A program made the translations under genes and the position numbers. The notes under the pieces are model-generated. The model was not told the DNA's origin. It saw nothing but the letters and a program-made list of their open reading frames with translations, and searched no databases. Shown here piece by piece: positions 42,883 to 51,215 of a stretch of DNA of 64,000 bases (positions are counted from its first letter, which is position 1; every line of letters starts with the position of its first letter). The stretch is from NCBI GenBank assembly GCA_001898335.1, contig MKTS01000013.1, forward strand, positions 186,001-250,000, given 5' to 3'. This DNA is from Mucilaginibacter sp. 44-25. Its GTDB lineage: Bacteria; Bacteroidota; Bacteroidia; Sphingobacteriales; Sphingobacteriaceae.

Positions 42883-45266
42883 AACAGGTTTCTTTTTTTA
42901 GCGGCTATATGTGTAGCTATGCTGGTAAATGAAATGATGGTGGCCGTGCTTAATGGCATAAGTACTGCCGCAGTTAAGGGCGATAATAAACCAGTTATGG
43001 CGTAGCTAAGGCCTATTAAATTATAAGTGAGCGATATAAGGAAGGATACGTGGATAATACTTACCGTATTTTTGGCAAACCGCAAAAACTGCGGCAACTT
43101 GTCAAATGCACGGCCATCCAGTATGGCATCGCAGCCGGGCGAAAAGTTATTTACATTGTCAGTCACGGCTATGCCCAGGTCGCTTTGTTTTAAGGCCCCG
43201 GCATCATTCAGGCCATCGCCTACCATCATTACCCTGGCATTCATTTGCTGTAGCAGGCGTATAAAATCAAGCTTATCCTGCGGCGACTGGTTAAAATTCA
43301 TTCGCTCGGGTAGTTTAAACACACTCAAAAGTTCGTCTTTCTCGTGATTGCTATCTCCCGACAGCAGAAATAACTTATAATCAGTCCCCAGTTGAGCAAT
43401 CCGTTTTAAACCATTCCTGTAATGCTGCCTGAAAGTAAAATAGCCGAGATAAACACCATCTACCATCAGCAGTACCTTTGTGGCATCGGCTTCATCATTA
43501 TGCTTATGAAATAATAAACGGCCGCCACCTATTTTAACTTCATGGCTGCCTACACTTGCCGTGATACCCATGCCGGCCACTTCACGATAATTAACTACAG
43601 GCAATTTTTCCAGGTTGCCCAAGTAATGGCATATCATGCGCGATAAGGGGTGGTTAGAATTACTGCAAACGCTATAGATCAATTGTTTTTGATGATCGGT
43701 TAAGTAACCGTTCAGGCCTACATGGCTATCTGCAGGCGCGGTGATGGTGCCTGTTTTATCAAATACAATAGTGTTGATGCCTGCAAGCTGCTCTACCACC
43801 GCTGTATTCTTAAGATAAAACAGATTTTTATCAAAAATGCTCAACGCCGCCGACATGGTAAAGGGCGTACTTAAGGCCAGCGCGCAAGGGCAGGCTACAA
43901 TAAGTACGGCTGTAAAAGCCGCTAAACCACGCTGCCAGTTAGGCAGCCACACCAGCAGAGAGGCTATGGCAATAACGAGCAACACAATAGTGAAGTATTT
44001 ACTTACCCGCTGGTTAAAAGTTTCCATGCGGTTGTTTCCGCCTCGGGCAAATACCTCATTATTCCATAGTTGGGTAAGATAACTTTGCGATACCGGCTTT
44101 ACCACTTCCAGTTCAATAGCTTCGCTGGTTTGGCGCCCCCCAGCATAAATAATTTCGCCCAGGGTTTTACTTACTGGAACCGATTCGCCGGTTACAAAGC
44201 TAAAATTGATAAGGGCCTCTCCTTTTAAAAGAATGGCATCAGCAGGGATAATTTCGTTATGGCGTAAAATGATACGTTGCCCCACTTTAAGCTCCGCCAG
44301 GGGTACGGGCTTTTCTCCCTCATCCGTAATTACCTGCACGGCAACCGGAAAAAAAGAACGGTAATCGCGCTCAAAGGAGATGTGATGATAGGTTTTACGC
44401 TGTACAAACTTCCCTACCAACAGGAAAAACACCAGTCCGCACAGGGTATCGGCAAAACCCGCCCCGGTATGGGCGATTACTTCTGTGACCGTTCGTAAAA
44501 ACAATACGGCAATACCTAAGGCCAGCGGGAAATCAATATTGAGTACCCTATTTTTAAGATTGCTGTACGCCGAACTAAAGTACTCCCAACCGCTGTAAAA
44601 AACCGCGGGCATGCAGAAAAGAATATTCAGCCAGCCAAAAAAATGTTTGAAAGATTGCTCAAAAGCCGATAACCCCAGATACTCAGGGAAACTAAGCAGC
44701 ATTACGTTACCAAAGCAAAAACCGGCTACGGCAATACGTTGCACCAGATTATCTTTCGGCTCGGCATTTTGCTTTTTTATTACATCCTGCAGGCTGATCA
44801 GCGGCTCATAGCCAATATCATAAAGCAGTTCTACCAGTTCCCTTAATGAAATAGCAGCCGGGTTAAACTTAACATTCAGTTGCTTTTTCAGAAAATCAAT
44901 CCGGCTGTAGTAAATAGCCGGGTTAAACTTGTTAAGTTTTTCCAGCAACCATATGCAGGAGCTGCAATGGATGTGTGGGATATATAAGGTAACTATAGTG
45001 AGCTGTTCATCGGTGTAATCAACCAGTTCTTTCATAATACCCGGTTCATCCAGGTATTGAAAACGCTTGTCTAAGCGGTTACGGTTAGCGCCCGGATGAT
45101 CGTTAAAATTATAATAGGTGCAAAGGTTATTATCAGCCAATATGGTATAAACGGCCTTGCAGCCCTGGCAGCAAAATTGTTTTTCGGCTATGGTGTAGCG
45201 TGTGGTCAGGCACGCCTCGCCGCAGTGGTAGCAAACTGTTTTTTCGCTTAAAATGCTTTCGGTCAT
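42879..45266 (-). CDS. ccoI: Copper-exporting P1B ATPase of cbb3 assembly
   Basis: Delivers copper across the inner membrane for the oxidase. The start is set at 45266 (MTESILSEKTVCYHCGEACL); the longer frame to 45332 would cross the promoter. The 795-aa product has an N-terminal Cys-rich metal-binding domain (CYHCGEAC, CCQGCKAVY), an HMA-like domain (HIHCSSCIWLLEKL), eight membrane helices with intramembrane C459-P-C461 (VACPCALALS), TGESVPV, phosphorylation motif D503-KTGT, an SN-H-PL motif (SNSNHPLSR) and GDGLNDAGALKQSD. CcoI rather than CopA is supported by the N-domain and by coupling to ccoS. Confidence 0.95.
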   Translation of the reverse strand: MTESILSEKTVCYHCGEACLTTRYTIAEKQFCCQGCKAVYTILADNNLCTYYNFNDHPGANRNRLDKRFQYLDEPGIMKELVDYTDEQLTIVTLYIPHIHCSSCIWLLEKLNKFNPAIYYSRIDFLKKQLNVKFNPAAISLRELVELLYDIGYEPLISLQDVIKKQNAEPKDNLVQRIAVAGFCFGNVMLLSFPEYLGLSAFEQSFKHFFGWLNILFCMPAVFYSGWEYFSSAYSNLKNRVLNIDFPLALGIAVLFLRTVTEVIAHTGAGFADTLCGLVFFLLVGKFVQRKTYHHISFERDYRSFFPVAVQVITDEGEKPVPLAELKVGQRIILRHNEIIPADAILLKGEALINFSFVTGESVPVSKTLGEIIYAGGRQTSEAIELEVVKPVSQSYLTQLWNNEVFARGGNNRMETFNQRVSKYFTIVLLVIAIASLLVWLPNWQRGLAAFTAVLIVACPCALALSTPFTMSAALSIFDKNLFYLKNTAVVEQLAGINTIVFDKTGTITAPADSHVGLNGYLTDHQKQLIYSVCSNSNHPLSRMICHYLGNLEKLPVVNYREVAGMGITASVGSHEVKIGGGRLLFHKHNDEADATKVLLMVDGVYLGYFTFRQHYRNGLKRIAQLGTDYKLFLLSGDSNHEKDELLSVFKLPERMNFNQSPQDKLDFIRLLQQMNARVMMVGDGLNDAGALKQSDLGIAVTDNVNNFSPGCDAILDGRAFDKLPQFLRFAKNTVSIIHVSFLISLTYNLIGLSYAITGLLSPLTAAVLMPLSTATIISFTSIATHIAAKKRNLL

Positions 45267-45285
45267 TTTTGGATTTTCTATGATC

Positions 45286-45350
45286 CAAAATTGCGGGTTG
45301 CTATACGGGCCGGGAATGACGATAAACGGCATAAAATATGACCACCGTCA
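45286..45350 (-). promoter_or_regulatory. ccoI promoter with shared TGAC-N4-GTCA site
   Basis: On the minus strand CAATTTTG (45293 to 45286, one mismatch) ends 58.5 bp from the centre of TGACCACCGTCA (45339-45350). This gives a short leader of about 15 nt before the ccoI ATG at 45266. Confidence 0.7.
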
Positions 45351-45381
45351 GTTTTTATACGCGTAGGCTGCCCTACTTTTG
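45339..45381 (+). promoter_or_regulatory. Class-II-like promoter of the 45387 gene
   Basis: The same palindrome (centre 45344.5) faces rightwards onto TACTTTTG (45374-45381, full TAnnTTTG match), whose last base is 36.5 bp away. Transcription would begin at or next to the ATG at 45387, placing the site at about -41.5 and making the mRNA nearly leaderless. Confidence 0.7.
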
Positions 45382-45386
45382 GCGGC

Positions 45387-47162
45387 ATGAGCCATACTTT
45401 TCATATACCCGTTTTAGGTTTAGGATTTTCTGTTGATACACCGCTTAAAGTAGCACGCTATGGGATATCGTCGGTAATGTCTATTGTTGATGATGAATTA
45501 ACCGAGCGTATGCGCGAATACCATTGCAGGCAAAATAACTTGCCTTATGAGCCTATCCATAAACACGAGGCGGACCATCGAGCCAAACGCATTACCGCCT
45601 ACCTGAACCTGGTAAAACAACTGGCCGACGCCCAGTTTGAAGATTTAAAAAAACAGGAATTTAAAGCAGGTACAGATATTACCCGGTATTTTGAGTTGCT
45701 GCCGGACACCTCGCAGCTTAAGCAGGGTTATGATCTGATGATGGAATTCCCCGAGGGTGATGGCAAAACCATATTTGAAAATATCCTGCGCAAAAAAATG
45801 ATACAGGGTGCTATTGATGTTAACATTATGGCCAAGGTTGATAAGATGAACTTTGACGCCGATGGCCATTATTACGGCGACGAGTATACCGATGCTATTG
45901 CCGCTTTAAGAGGCTTTGCCAACAGCGATCTGTCGTCATCAGTAGTGCTGTCTGCCGGCATGAATCCGAAACTTTACAGTTATCTGGAGCATTGCGCAGA
46001 TTTCTTTCCTGACCAGGATGGCAACATCAAAAAGAAAGTCATCCTTAAAGTAAGTGATTTCCGTTCGGCGTTTATACAAGCTAAGTTTTTGGCTAAAAAG
46101 GGCTTATGGGTATCTGAGTTTAGGATCGAATCGGGCTTAAACTGTGGTGGGCATGCTTTCGCTACCGAAGGATATTTATTAGGCCCTATACTCGAAGAGT
46201 TTAAGTTGCGCCGCGCATCTATGCAAACAGAACTGTTTGATATGATGCGAAACGCTTTAACAGCAAAAAGCATTGACATGGATGCTGCGCCTAAACAGCG
46301 TATTACGGTACAGGGCGGCATTGGCACCGCCGAAGAAAACAACTTCCTTATGAGTTATTATCAACTGGATGGTACCGGCTGGGGCAGCCCATTCTTACTG
46401 GTGCCCGAGGCTACCAACGTTGACAAGCATACATTGGCAAAATTAGCTACTTCAACAGAAGATGATTACTACACCAGTAATGCCTCGCCGCTGGGTGTAC
46501 TATTTAATAACTTTAGAGGTAGTACTATTGAAGATTTACGCTTACAACGTATTGATAAAGGCAGGCCCGGCAGCCCATGTACTAAAAAATTCTTGTTAAC
46601 CAATACAGAGTTTACCGAAAAGCCTATATGTACGGCATCGCGTGAGTACCAGCGCTTAAAAATAGCCGAGCTTGACAGCCAGGTTATTACCAGCAGCGAA
46701 ACGTATGAACACAAGTTGGCCGAAATAACTGAAAAAATATGCCTGTGCGAAGGTTTATGTGCGTCAGCCTATTTAAAATATGACATCATTAAACCCAAAG
46801 AGAGCACGGCGGTTGCGGTTTGCCCAGGCCCTAACCTGGCTTACTTTGATAAGGTATACTCGCTTGACCAGATGACAGGCCATATCTATGGTAAAATAAA
46901 CCTTTTACAACATACCCAACGCCCACACCTATTTTTGAAAGAGCTACAGCTATATACACAATACTGGCTAAACGACATGAAGCGTAATATTGCAGAACTT
47001 ACCGACAAGAAAAAAGTGCAGCTGCATAAATTTAAAGAACAATTGCTTTCGGGTATCAGCTACTATCAAAACCTTTTCCAGGATAACCAAATGCTGTTAG
47101 CCGAATTGGATAACTACCTTAATCAACTAAAAGAAAGCCTATCGCCTACCTATCAGCTTTAG
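45387..47162 (+). CDS. Uncharacterised FMN-barrel-like protein divergent from ccoI
   Basis: A 591-aa cytoplasmic protein without signal or membrane segments. Parts resemble nitronate monooxygenase-type FMN barrels: an N-terminal strand and helix (IPVLGLGFSVDTPLKVARYG), FRIESGLNCGGHAF (G-G-H256, like the EAGGH of NMO), ITVQGGIGTAEE (310-313 phosphate-type turn) and DGTGWGSPFLLVPEATNVDK. The rest is not recognisable. A Cys cluster CLCEGLC (C452, C454, C458), AVCPGPN and PICTAS follow, then a helical C-terminus. Overall family assignment is uncertain. It shares a palindromic activator site with ccoI, so it probably acts in low-oxygen metabolism. It has no partner gene in its own operon. Confidence 0.6.
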   Translation: MSHTFHIPVLGLGFSVDTPLKVARYGISSVMSIVDDELTERMREYHCRQNNLPYEPIHKHEADHRAKRITAYLNLVKQLADAQFEDLKKQEFKAGTDITRYFELLPDTSQLKQGYDLMMEFPEGDGKTIFENILRKKMIQGAIDVNIMAKVDKMNFDADGHYYGDEYTDAIAALRGFANSDLSSSVVLSAGMNPKLYSYLEHCADFFPDQDGNIKKKVILKVSDFRSAFIQAKFLAKKGLWVSEFRIESGLNCGGHAFATEGYLLGPILEEFKLRRASMQTELFDMMRNALTAKSIDMDAAPKQRITVQGGIGTAEENNFLMSYYQLDGTGWGSPFLLVPEATNVDKHTLAKLATSTEDDYYTSNASPLGVLFNNFRGSTIEDLRLQRIDKGRPGSPCTKKFLLTNTEFTEKPICTASREYQRLKIAELDSQVITSSETYEHKLAEITEKICLCEGLCASAYLKYDIIKPKESTAVAVCPGPNLAYFDKVYSLDQMTGHIYGKINLLQHTQRPHLFLKELQLYTQYWLNDMKRNIAELTDKKKVQLHKFKEQLLSGISYYQNLFQDNQMLLAELDNYLNQLKESLSPTYQL

Positions 47163-47265
47163 CATAATCATATTTGAACCTAACCTTATCACATACTTTA
47201 TTCACTCACATTTGCCTTGCATACAAATTGCGCTATAACTTATTGCGTTAATTTTATTTGATTGG

Positions 47266-49254
47266 TTATTTTGAAAGTGGGACGCTGAACCAAAAATCAG
47301 ATCCTTTACCCGGTTCGCTTTTTACACCTATGGTGCCGCCATGATGTTCAATGATCTCTTTACAGATATATAAACCAATACCAAAACCCGATATCATTTT
47401 CACATGGGTATTCTCTACTCGATAAAAACGATCAAATATGTAAGGGATGTCTGCCGCGGGGATGCCTATACCTCTATCACTTACTATAACAAGCGCATTA
47501 TCCCCATCCTTGCTGCAAGTGATGGTTACCTCCGGTTCGTCCGCTGAATATTTAATAGCATTATTGATAAAATTGATCAGTACCTGCTCCATTTTATCCT
47601 TATCGCCGTTTATAAGCAAACTATCGCATAACCTGAAAGTGATATGAGCTCCTTTACAGTTTACCCTGAGTTCGTCTTCAGCAGCCCTCATTACATCATT
47701 AATGTCAAACACATCGTTGTTAAGGTGTATCTTACCCTCTGTTATCCGTGCTACATCCAGAAAACCGGTAACCAACGCTTGCATCTTATCCGCCTGGCGT
47801 TGCGTTTTTTTGGTAAAATCAGCAATTGGCACATCACCTAATTTATTGGCACGCTGCCCTATGATCTGTAAATAACCTTTCATAGAAGTTAAAGGTGTTT
47901 TAAGTTCATGGCTAACCATGCCGATGAAATCGTTTTTACGCTGTTCGTCCTGCTTTCTCTCGGTAATGTCTGAGAGTGTACCCGAAAATTGCGCAGCCTT
48001 ACCATCGCCCGAAGAATAAAGTTTACCGGTAGCCCTAACCCAGCGCAGCTTGCCATTATGAAGGCCGGTAATGGCATATTCCATATCAAAGCCTCTATTT
48101 TCTTTAATAGCAGCTTCAACCGTTTTCTTCACCTTGTCACGATATTCTTCGGTTATCTGGTTTACAGCTGCCTCATAAGTAATAACCTCATCAGGTAAAA
48201 AGCCGAAAAGTTCCTTTGTACGTTCAGAAGCATCAAATTCATAAGTATCGGCATTAATGCTCCAGGTACCTAACTGGGCCGACTGCACAGCCAGCCGCAA
48301 TTGTTCCTCAGCACGTTCAACTGCAATGCGGCTTTTAACAATATCTGTTACATCAACTGCCGTATTGAGCACGCCCCAAACCGATCCATCAGAAAGTTTT
48401 AAGGGGGTAAAAGCATAATTGTAATAAAATTCCTTTAGTTTACCGTAGTGCATATATAGCATGTGGGCTTCCTTTTGCTCGTAATGAATACCTTTCCGGT
48501 AAACCTGCCGCATAGTTGTCGGAAAATCAAGCTTATCAAGCTCGGGTAAGGCGTCTTTAAAATTCATACCAAATACCCGCTCATCTTTTCCCCAGGCGCC
48601 TAACATCATTTTATTGGCAAAACGTATCTCCATATCTTCGCCAATATGTAGGGCCATTGCGGTAGGTGTATGTTCTATGATCTGCGTGGCTTCGCGCTCT
48701 TTAGCCACCAGTAATTCGTTAAGCCGCTGTATACGTGTGCGTGTGTTATCCAGCTCTACTACTTTCCTGCGCAGCTCAAGCTTGTCTATTACCTGGCGCG
48801 CAAGGGTTTTGAGGGCCTTACGCTGGATAGTATTTAGTTTATGCTGCACAGAATCAATAACACATAGTGAGCCCAATGCGGCACCGCTAACATCAACCAA
48901 CGGAACACCGGCGTAAAAAGTAATGTCCATAGGGCCGGTAACCAGCACATTATCCATAAAACGCTTATCTTCCTTAGCGTTTTCTACTTCCAGTATTTCT
49001 GTGGGGGAGTTAATGGCATGCGCGCAAAACGATAAGGCTCTGTCTGTTTCTGAAACATCCAGGCCATGCCGAGATTTAAACCATTGGCGATCTTTATCAA
49101 CAAAACTAATTAAGGCTATAGGCGTACTGCATATAGCCGAAGCCAGTTCGGTAAGCTCATCAAAATCTTCTTCAGTAGCGGTATCTAAAATATTATATGA
49201 GCGAAGAGCCGCCAAGCGTTTGCTTTCGTTCGGGGTAGTAGGGGCTGCCGGCAT
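47266..49254 (-). CDS. GAF-PAS-PAS histidine kinase
   Basis: A 662-aa soluble sensor kinase. GAF (about 20-170; VDKDRQWFKSRHGLDVSETD, FYAGVPLVDVSGAALGSLCV), two PAS folds (about 190-310 and 315-440; the second with WSINADTYEFDASERTKELF and a PAC motif), HisKA with H449 (GMVSHELKTPLTSMKGYLQI) and HATPase (NFINNAIKYS, DRGIGIP, GFGIGLYICK). No membrane segment and no receiver domain. The signal and the partner regulator are unknown; no response regulator gene is adjacent. It reads leftwards and lies 165 bp after a second orphan kinase gene. Confidence 0.93.
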   Translation of the reverse strand: MPAAPTTPNESKRLAALRSYNILDTATEEDFDELTELASAICSTPIALISFVDKDRQWFKSRHGLDVSETDRALSFCAHAINSPTEILEVENAKEDKRFMDNVLVTGPMDITFYAGVPLVDVSGAALGSLCVIDSVQHKLNTIQRKALKTLARQVIDKLELRRKVVELDNTRTRIQRLNELLVAKEREATQIIEHTPTAMALHIGEDMEIRFANKMMLGAWGKDERVFGMNFKDALPELDKLDFPTTMRQVYRKGIHYEQKEAHMLYMHYGKLKEFYYNYAFTPLKLSDGSVWGVLNTAVDVTDIVKSRIAVERAEEQLRLAVQSAQLGTWSINADTYEFDASERTKELFGFLPDEVITYEAAVNQITEEYRDKVKKTVEAAIKENRGFDMEYAITGLHNGKLRWVRATGKLYSSGDGKAAQFSGTLSDITERKQDEQRKNDFIGMVSHELKTPLTSMKGYLQIIGQRANKLGDVPIADFTKKTQRQADKMQALVTGFLDVARITEGKIHLNNDVFDINDVMRAAEDELRVNCKGAHITFRLCDSLLINGDKDKMEQVLINFINNAIKYSADEPEVTITCSKDGDNALVIVSDRGIGIPAADIPYIFDRFYRVENTHVKMISGFGIGLYICKEIIEHHGGTIGVKSEPGKGSDFWFSVPLSK

Positions 49255-49419
49255 TCAGATCAAAAAGTTACGGGTAAAAAAATCAACTTTACAGCAAATT
49301 ATAGGTGACCTCATACGCTTATATTATATTTCGCAGATGCACCATGAAATATAATCACATCAGATAATGAAACGTGTGATATTAAAAAATGTTCTTTTAG
49401 ACAACAGTTTACCTTGTTA

Positions 49420-51117
49420 TTAAACACTTTGATAAGGAATTACAAACTCCACGGTTGACCCTTCGCCCAATTTGCTTTTTAACTGAATAGTTCCGCCCTG
49501 CAGTTCTATCAAGCGCCTGCAAAGATATAAGCCTAAGCCTGTTCCAGGTTTATGCTCGTCCTTACCTCCCTGGTAATATCTGGTGAAAAGTTTGCTTTGC
49601 TCAGTGGCGTCAATACCGATGCCTGTATCTGTGATAGTAACCAACAATGTTGGATGCTGTAATTCATTATTTAACCGGCCGCTGATGGTTATACCGCCAG
49701 ACTTGGTGAACTTAATGGCGTTCCCCATTATGTTAATAACCACCTGCTTTAAGCGAAGTGCGTCGCCATTAACAACCATTTCCTCATCTCCCACCAGGTT
49801 GAGCACGGTTTCCAGGCCGTTCTTCTCAGCCGAGAAACGCATTGCCTCAACGGCTTCTTTCAACGCCACAAGCGGGCGAAATGGCTGGTTACGCAATATC
49901 TCCATACTGCCGTGTTCTATCTTACTCACATCCAGCACATTATTCACCGTTTCAAGCAATAGCGACGATGAGTAACCTACCGATTCTACCTTTTTGAGTT
50001 GCTCGGGCTCCAGATCGCTCCGCTTCAGCATAAAAATAGCCCCATTGATAGCCGTAAGCTTGTTTCTTATCTCGTGGCTCATAATGGCCAGTATCTCTGA
50101 TTTTTGGCCAGCCAGTAGCACAGCACGCTCATTCTCCTGCAAGTATTCCCTTTCGGCACGCATGGAGCTTTGTACATAAAAGATGAGTAACAATGTAAAA
50201 AGCAGTAATAGCGCCATCCCCACATTTGTAAACCTATCCATATTTGCAGTAATGTAGTGATATTGCTGCAGGATATTTTCTTGTAGTTTTTGCCTGGCTT
50301 CCGACTCCGCCTTACGTACATGTTCTGTCATTTGGCGCAGTTCAGACAGCATTTGCAAATTATTAGCTATTAATTGCTGTGATGACCTGCCCATTAAAGT
50401 ATATTGCTTATTGAGCGATCTCACCACCTGCTGTAAGTTTGCCTGCTGGCTGGGGCTTAGTCTACCGGCATTTGCAGCTGCTTTCTCCCGAATAGTCATC
50501 ACCTTCACCGTAGTTTTATTACGGATAGCATCTTTAAGGCGGGTAAAAAAACCGGCATTGCTGCTCACGTCTTTAGTTGACACCAGTGTATCTGCTTTAT
50601 AGCGGGATATTCGCGGTTGACGGGTATTGGTGTTGATAATGCCTAATGATGCAGCGGTGGTGGCTTTCATCAACGAGTCAAACCGCTGACGAAGCCTGAA
50701 TAATTGTTGCGAAAAAGCGATCTTTTGATTGAGTGAAACTACCAACGCCCCTCCAGCTTTTTTTCCCTGGCTGCTTTGTTTCAGTATCCTGTCAACCTGT
50801 GTTAAGCTTTGGGCAACAGCCTGTTTGTAGGCGTCTAAAGATGCAGGATCACCGTTAAGACAAGCCTTTTGAAAATCGTTTTCGGCACTGTTTAAGGCCA
50901 GCAGCACACTATCTATTTCTACAGGTGCCGAAATAAGGTTAAGCTGCCCGTTAAGGGCTGAAAGTTTTTTAGAAAGATTACCTTTTAAAATAAAGCCACC
51001 GGTAACCAATATCAGAACAAGCACAAGAAAAGCGATCAATAGCTGTTGTAAATTTGAAGCCATTTTTCTTTTTAATACCGGGGGTTTACGCATGGGCCTT
51101 GTGATCAGAGCTTCCAA
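49420..51117 (-). CDS. Membrane-bound histidine kinase with long extracytoplasmic coiled region
   Basis: A 565-aa kinase. Membrane helices lie at about 27-46 (LLIAFLVLVLILVTGGFILK) and 302-320 (VGMALLLLFTLLLIFYVQSS). The periplasmic part between them (about 250 aa) is helical and Gln/Lys/Ser-rich, of unknown ligand. HisKA has H348 in MSHEIRNKLTAING, where the usual R-T-P is R-N-K. HATPase follows (NIMGNAIKFT, DTGIGID, GTGLGLYLC). No receiver domain and no adjacent response regulator. The start could be any of three nearby ATGs within the first 19 codons. It lies between the GH78 gene and the other orphan kinase gene. Confidence 0.9.
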   Translation of the reverse strand: MEALITRPMRKPPVLKRKMASNLQQLLIAFLVLVLILVTGGFILKGNLSKKLSALNGQLNLISAPVEIDSVLLALNSAENDFQKACLNGDPASLDAYKQAVAQSLTQVDRILKQSSQGKKAGGALVVSLNQKIAFSQQLFRLRQRFDSLMKATTAASLGIINTNTRQPRISRYKADTLVSTKDVSSNAGFFTRLKDAIRNKTTVKVMTIREKAAANAGRLSPSQQANLQQVVRSLNKQYTLMGRSSQQLIANNLQMLSELRQMTEHVRKAESEARQKLQENILQQYHYITANMDRFTNVGMALLLLFTLLLIFYVQSSMRAEREYLQENERAVLLAGQKSEILAIMSHEIRNKLTAINGAIFMLKRSDLEPEQLKKVESVGYSSSLLLETVNNVLDVSKIEHGSMEILRNQPFRPLVALKEAVEAMRFSAEKNGLETVLNLVGDEEMVVNGDALRLKQVVINIMGNAIKFTKSGGITISGRLNNELQHPTLLVTITDTGIGIDATEQSKLFTRYYQGGKDEHKPGTGLGLYLCRRLIELQGGTIQLKSKLGEGSTVEFVIPYQSV

Positions 51118-51215
51118 AGATAACTAACACATATGTAATACCGTGCAGCCCTAATTGTTTTAGGATGTATATTTTTCAACAACATGCAGTATCCTTTTCA
51201 GATTGCACACGGCAG

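Noticed and set aside
45267..45332. Longer N-terminus for CcoI
   Set aside because: It would place the start upstream of the predicted promoter start site and adds residues with no match to the Cys-rich domain.
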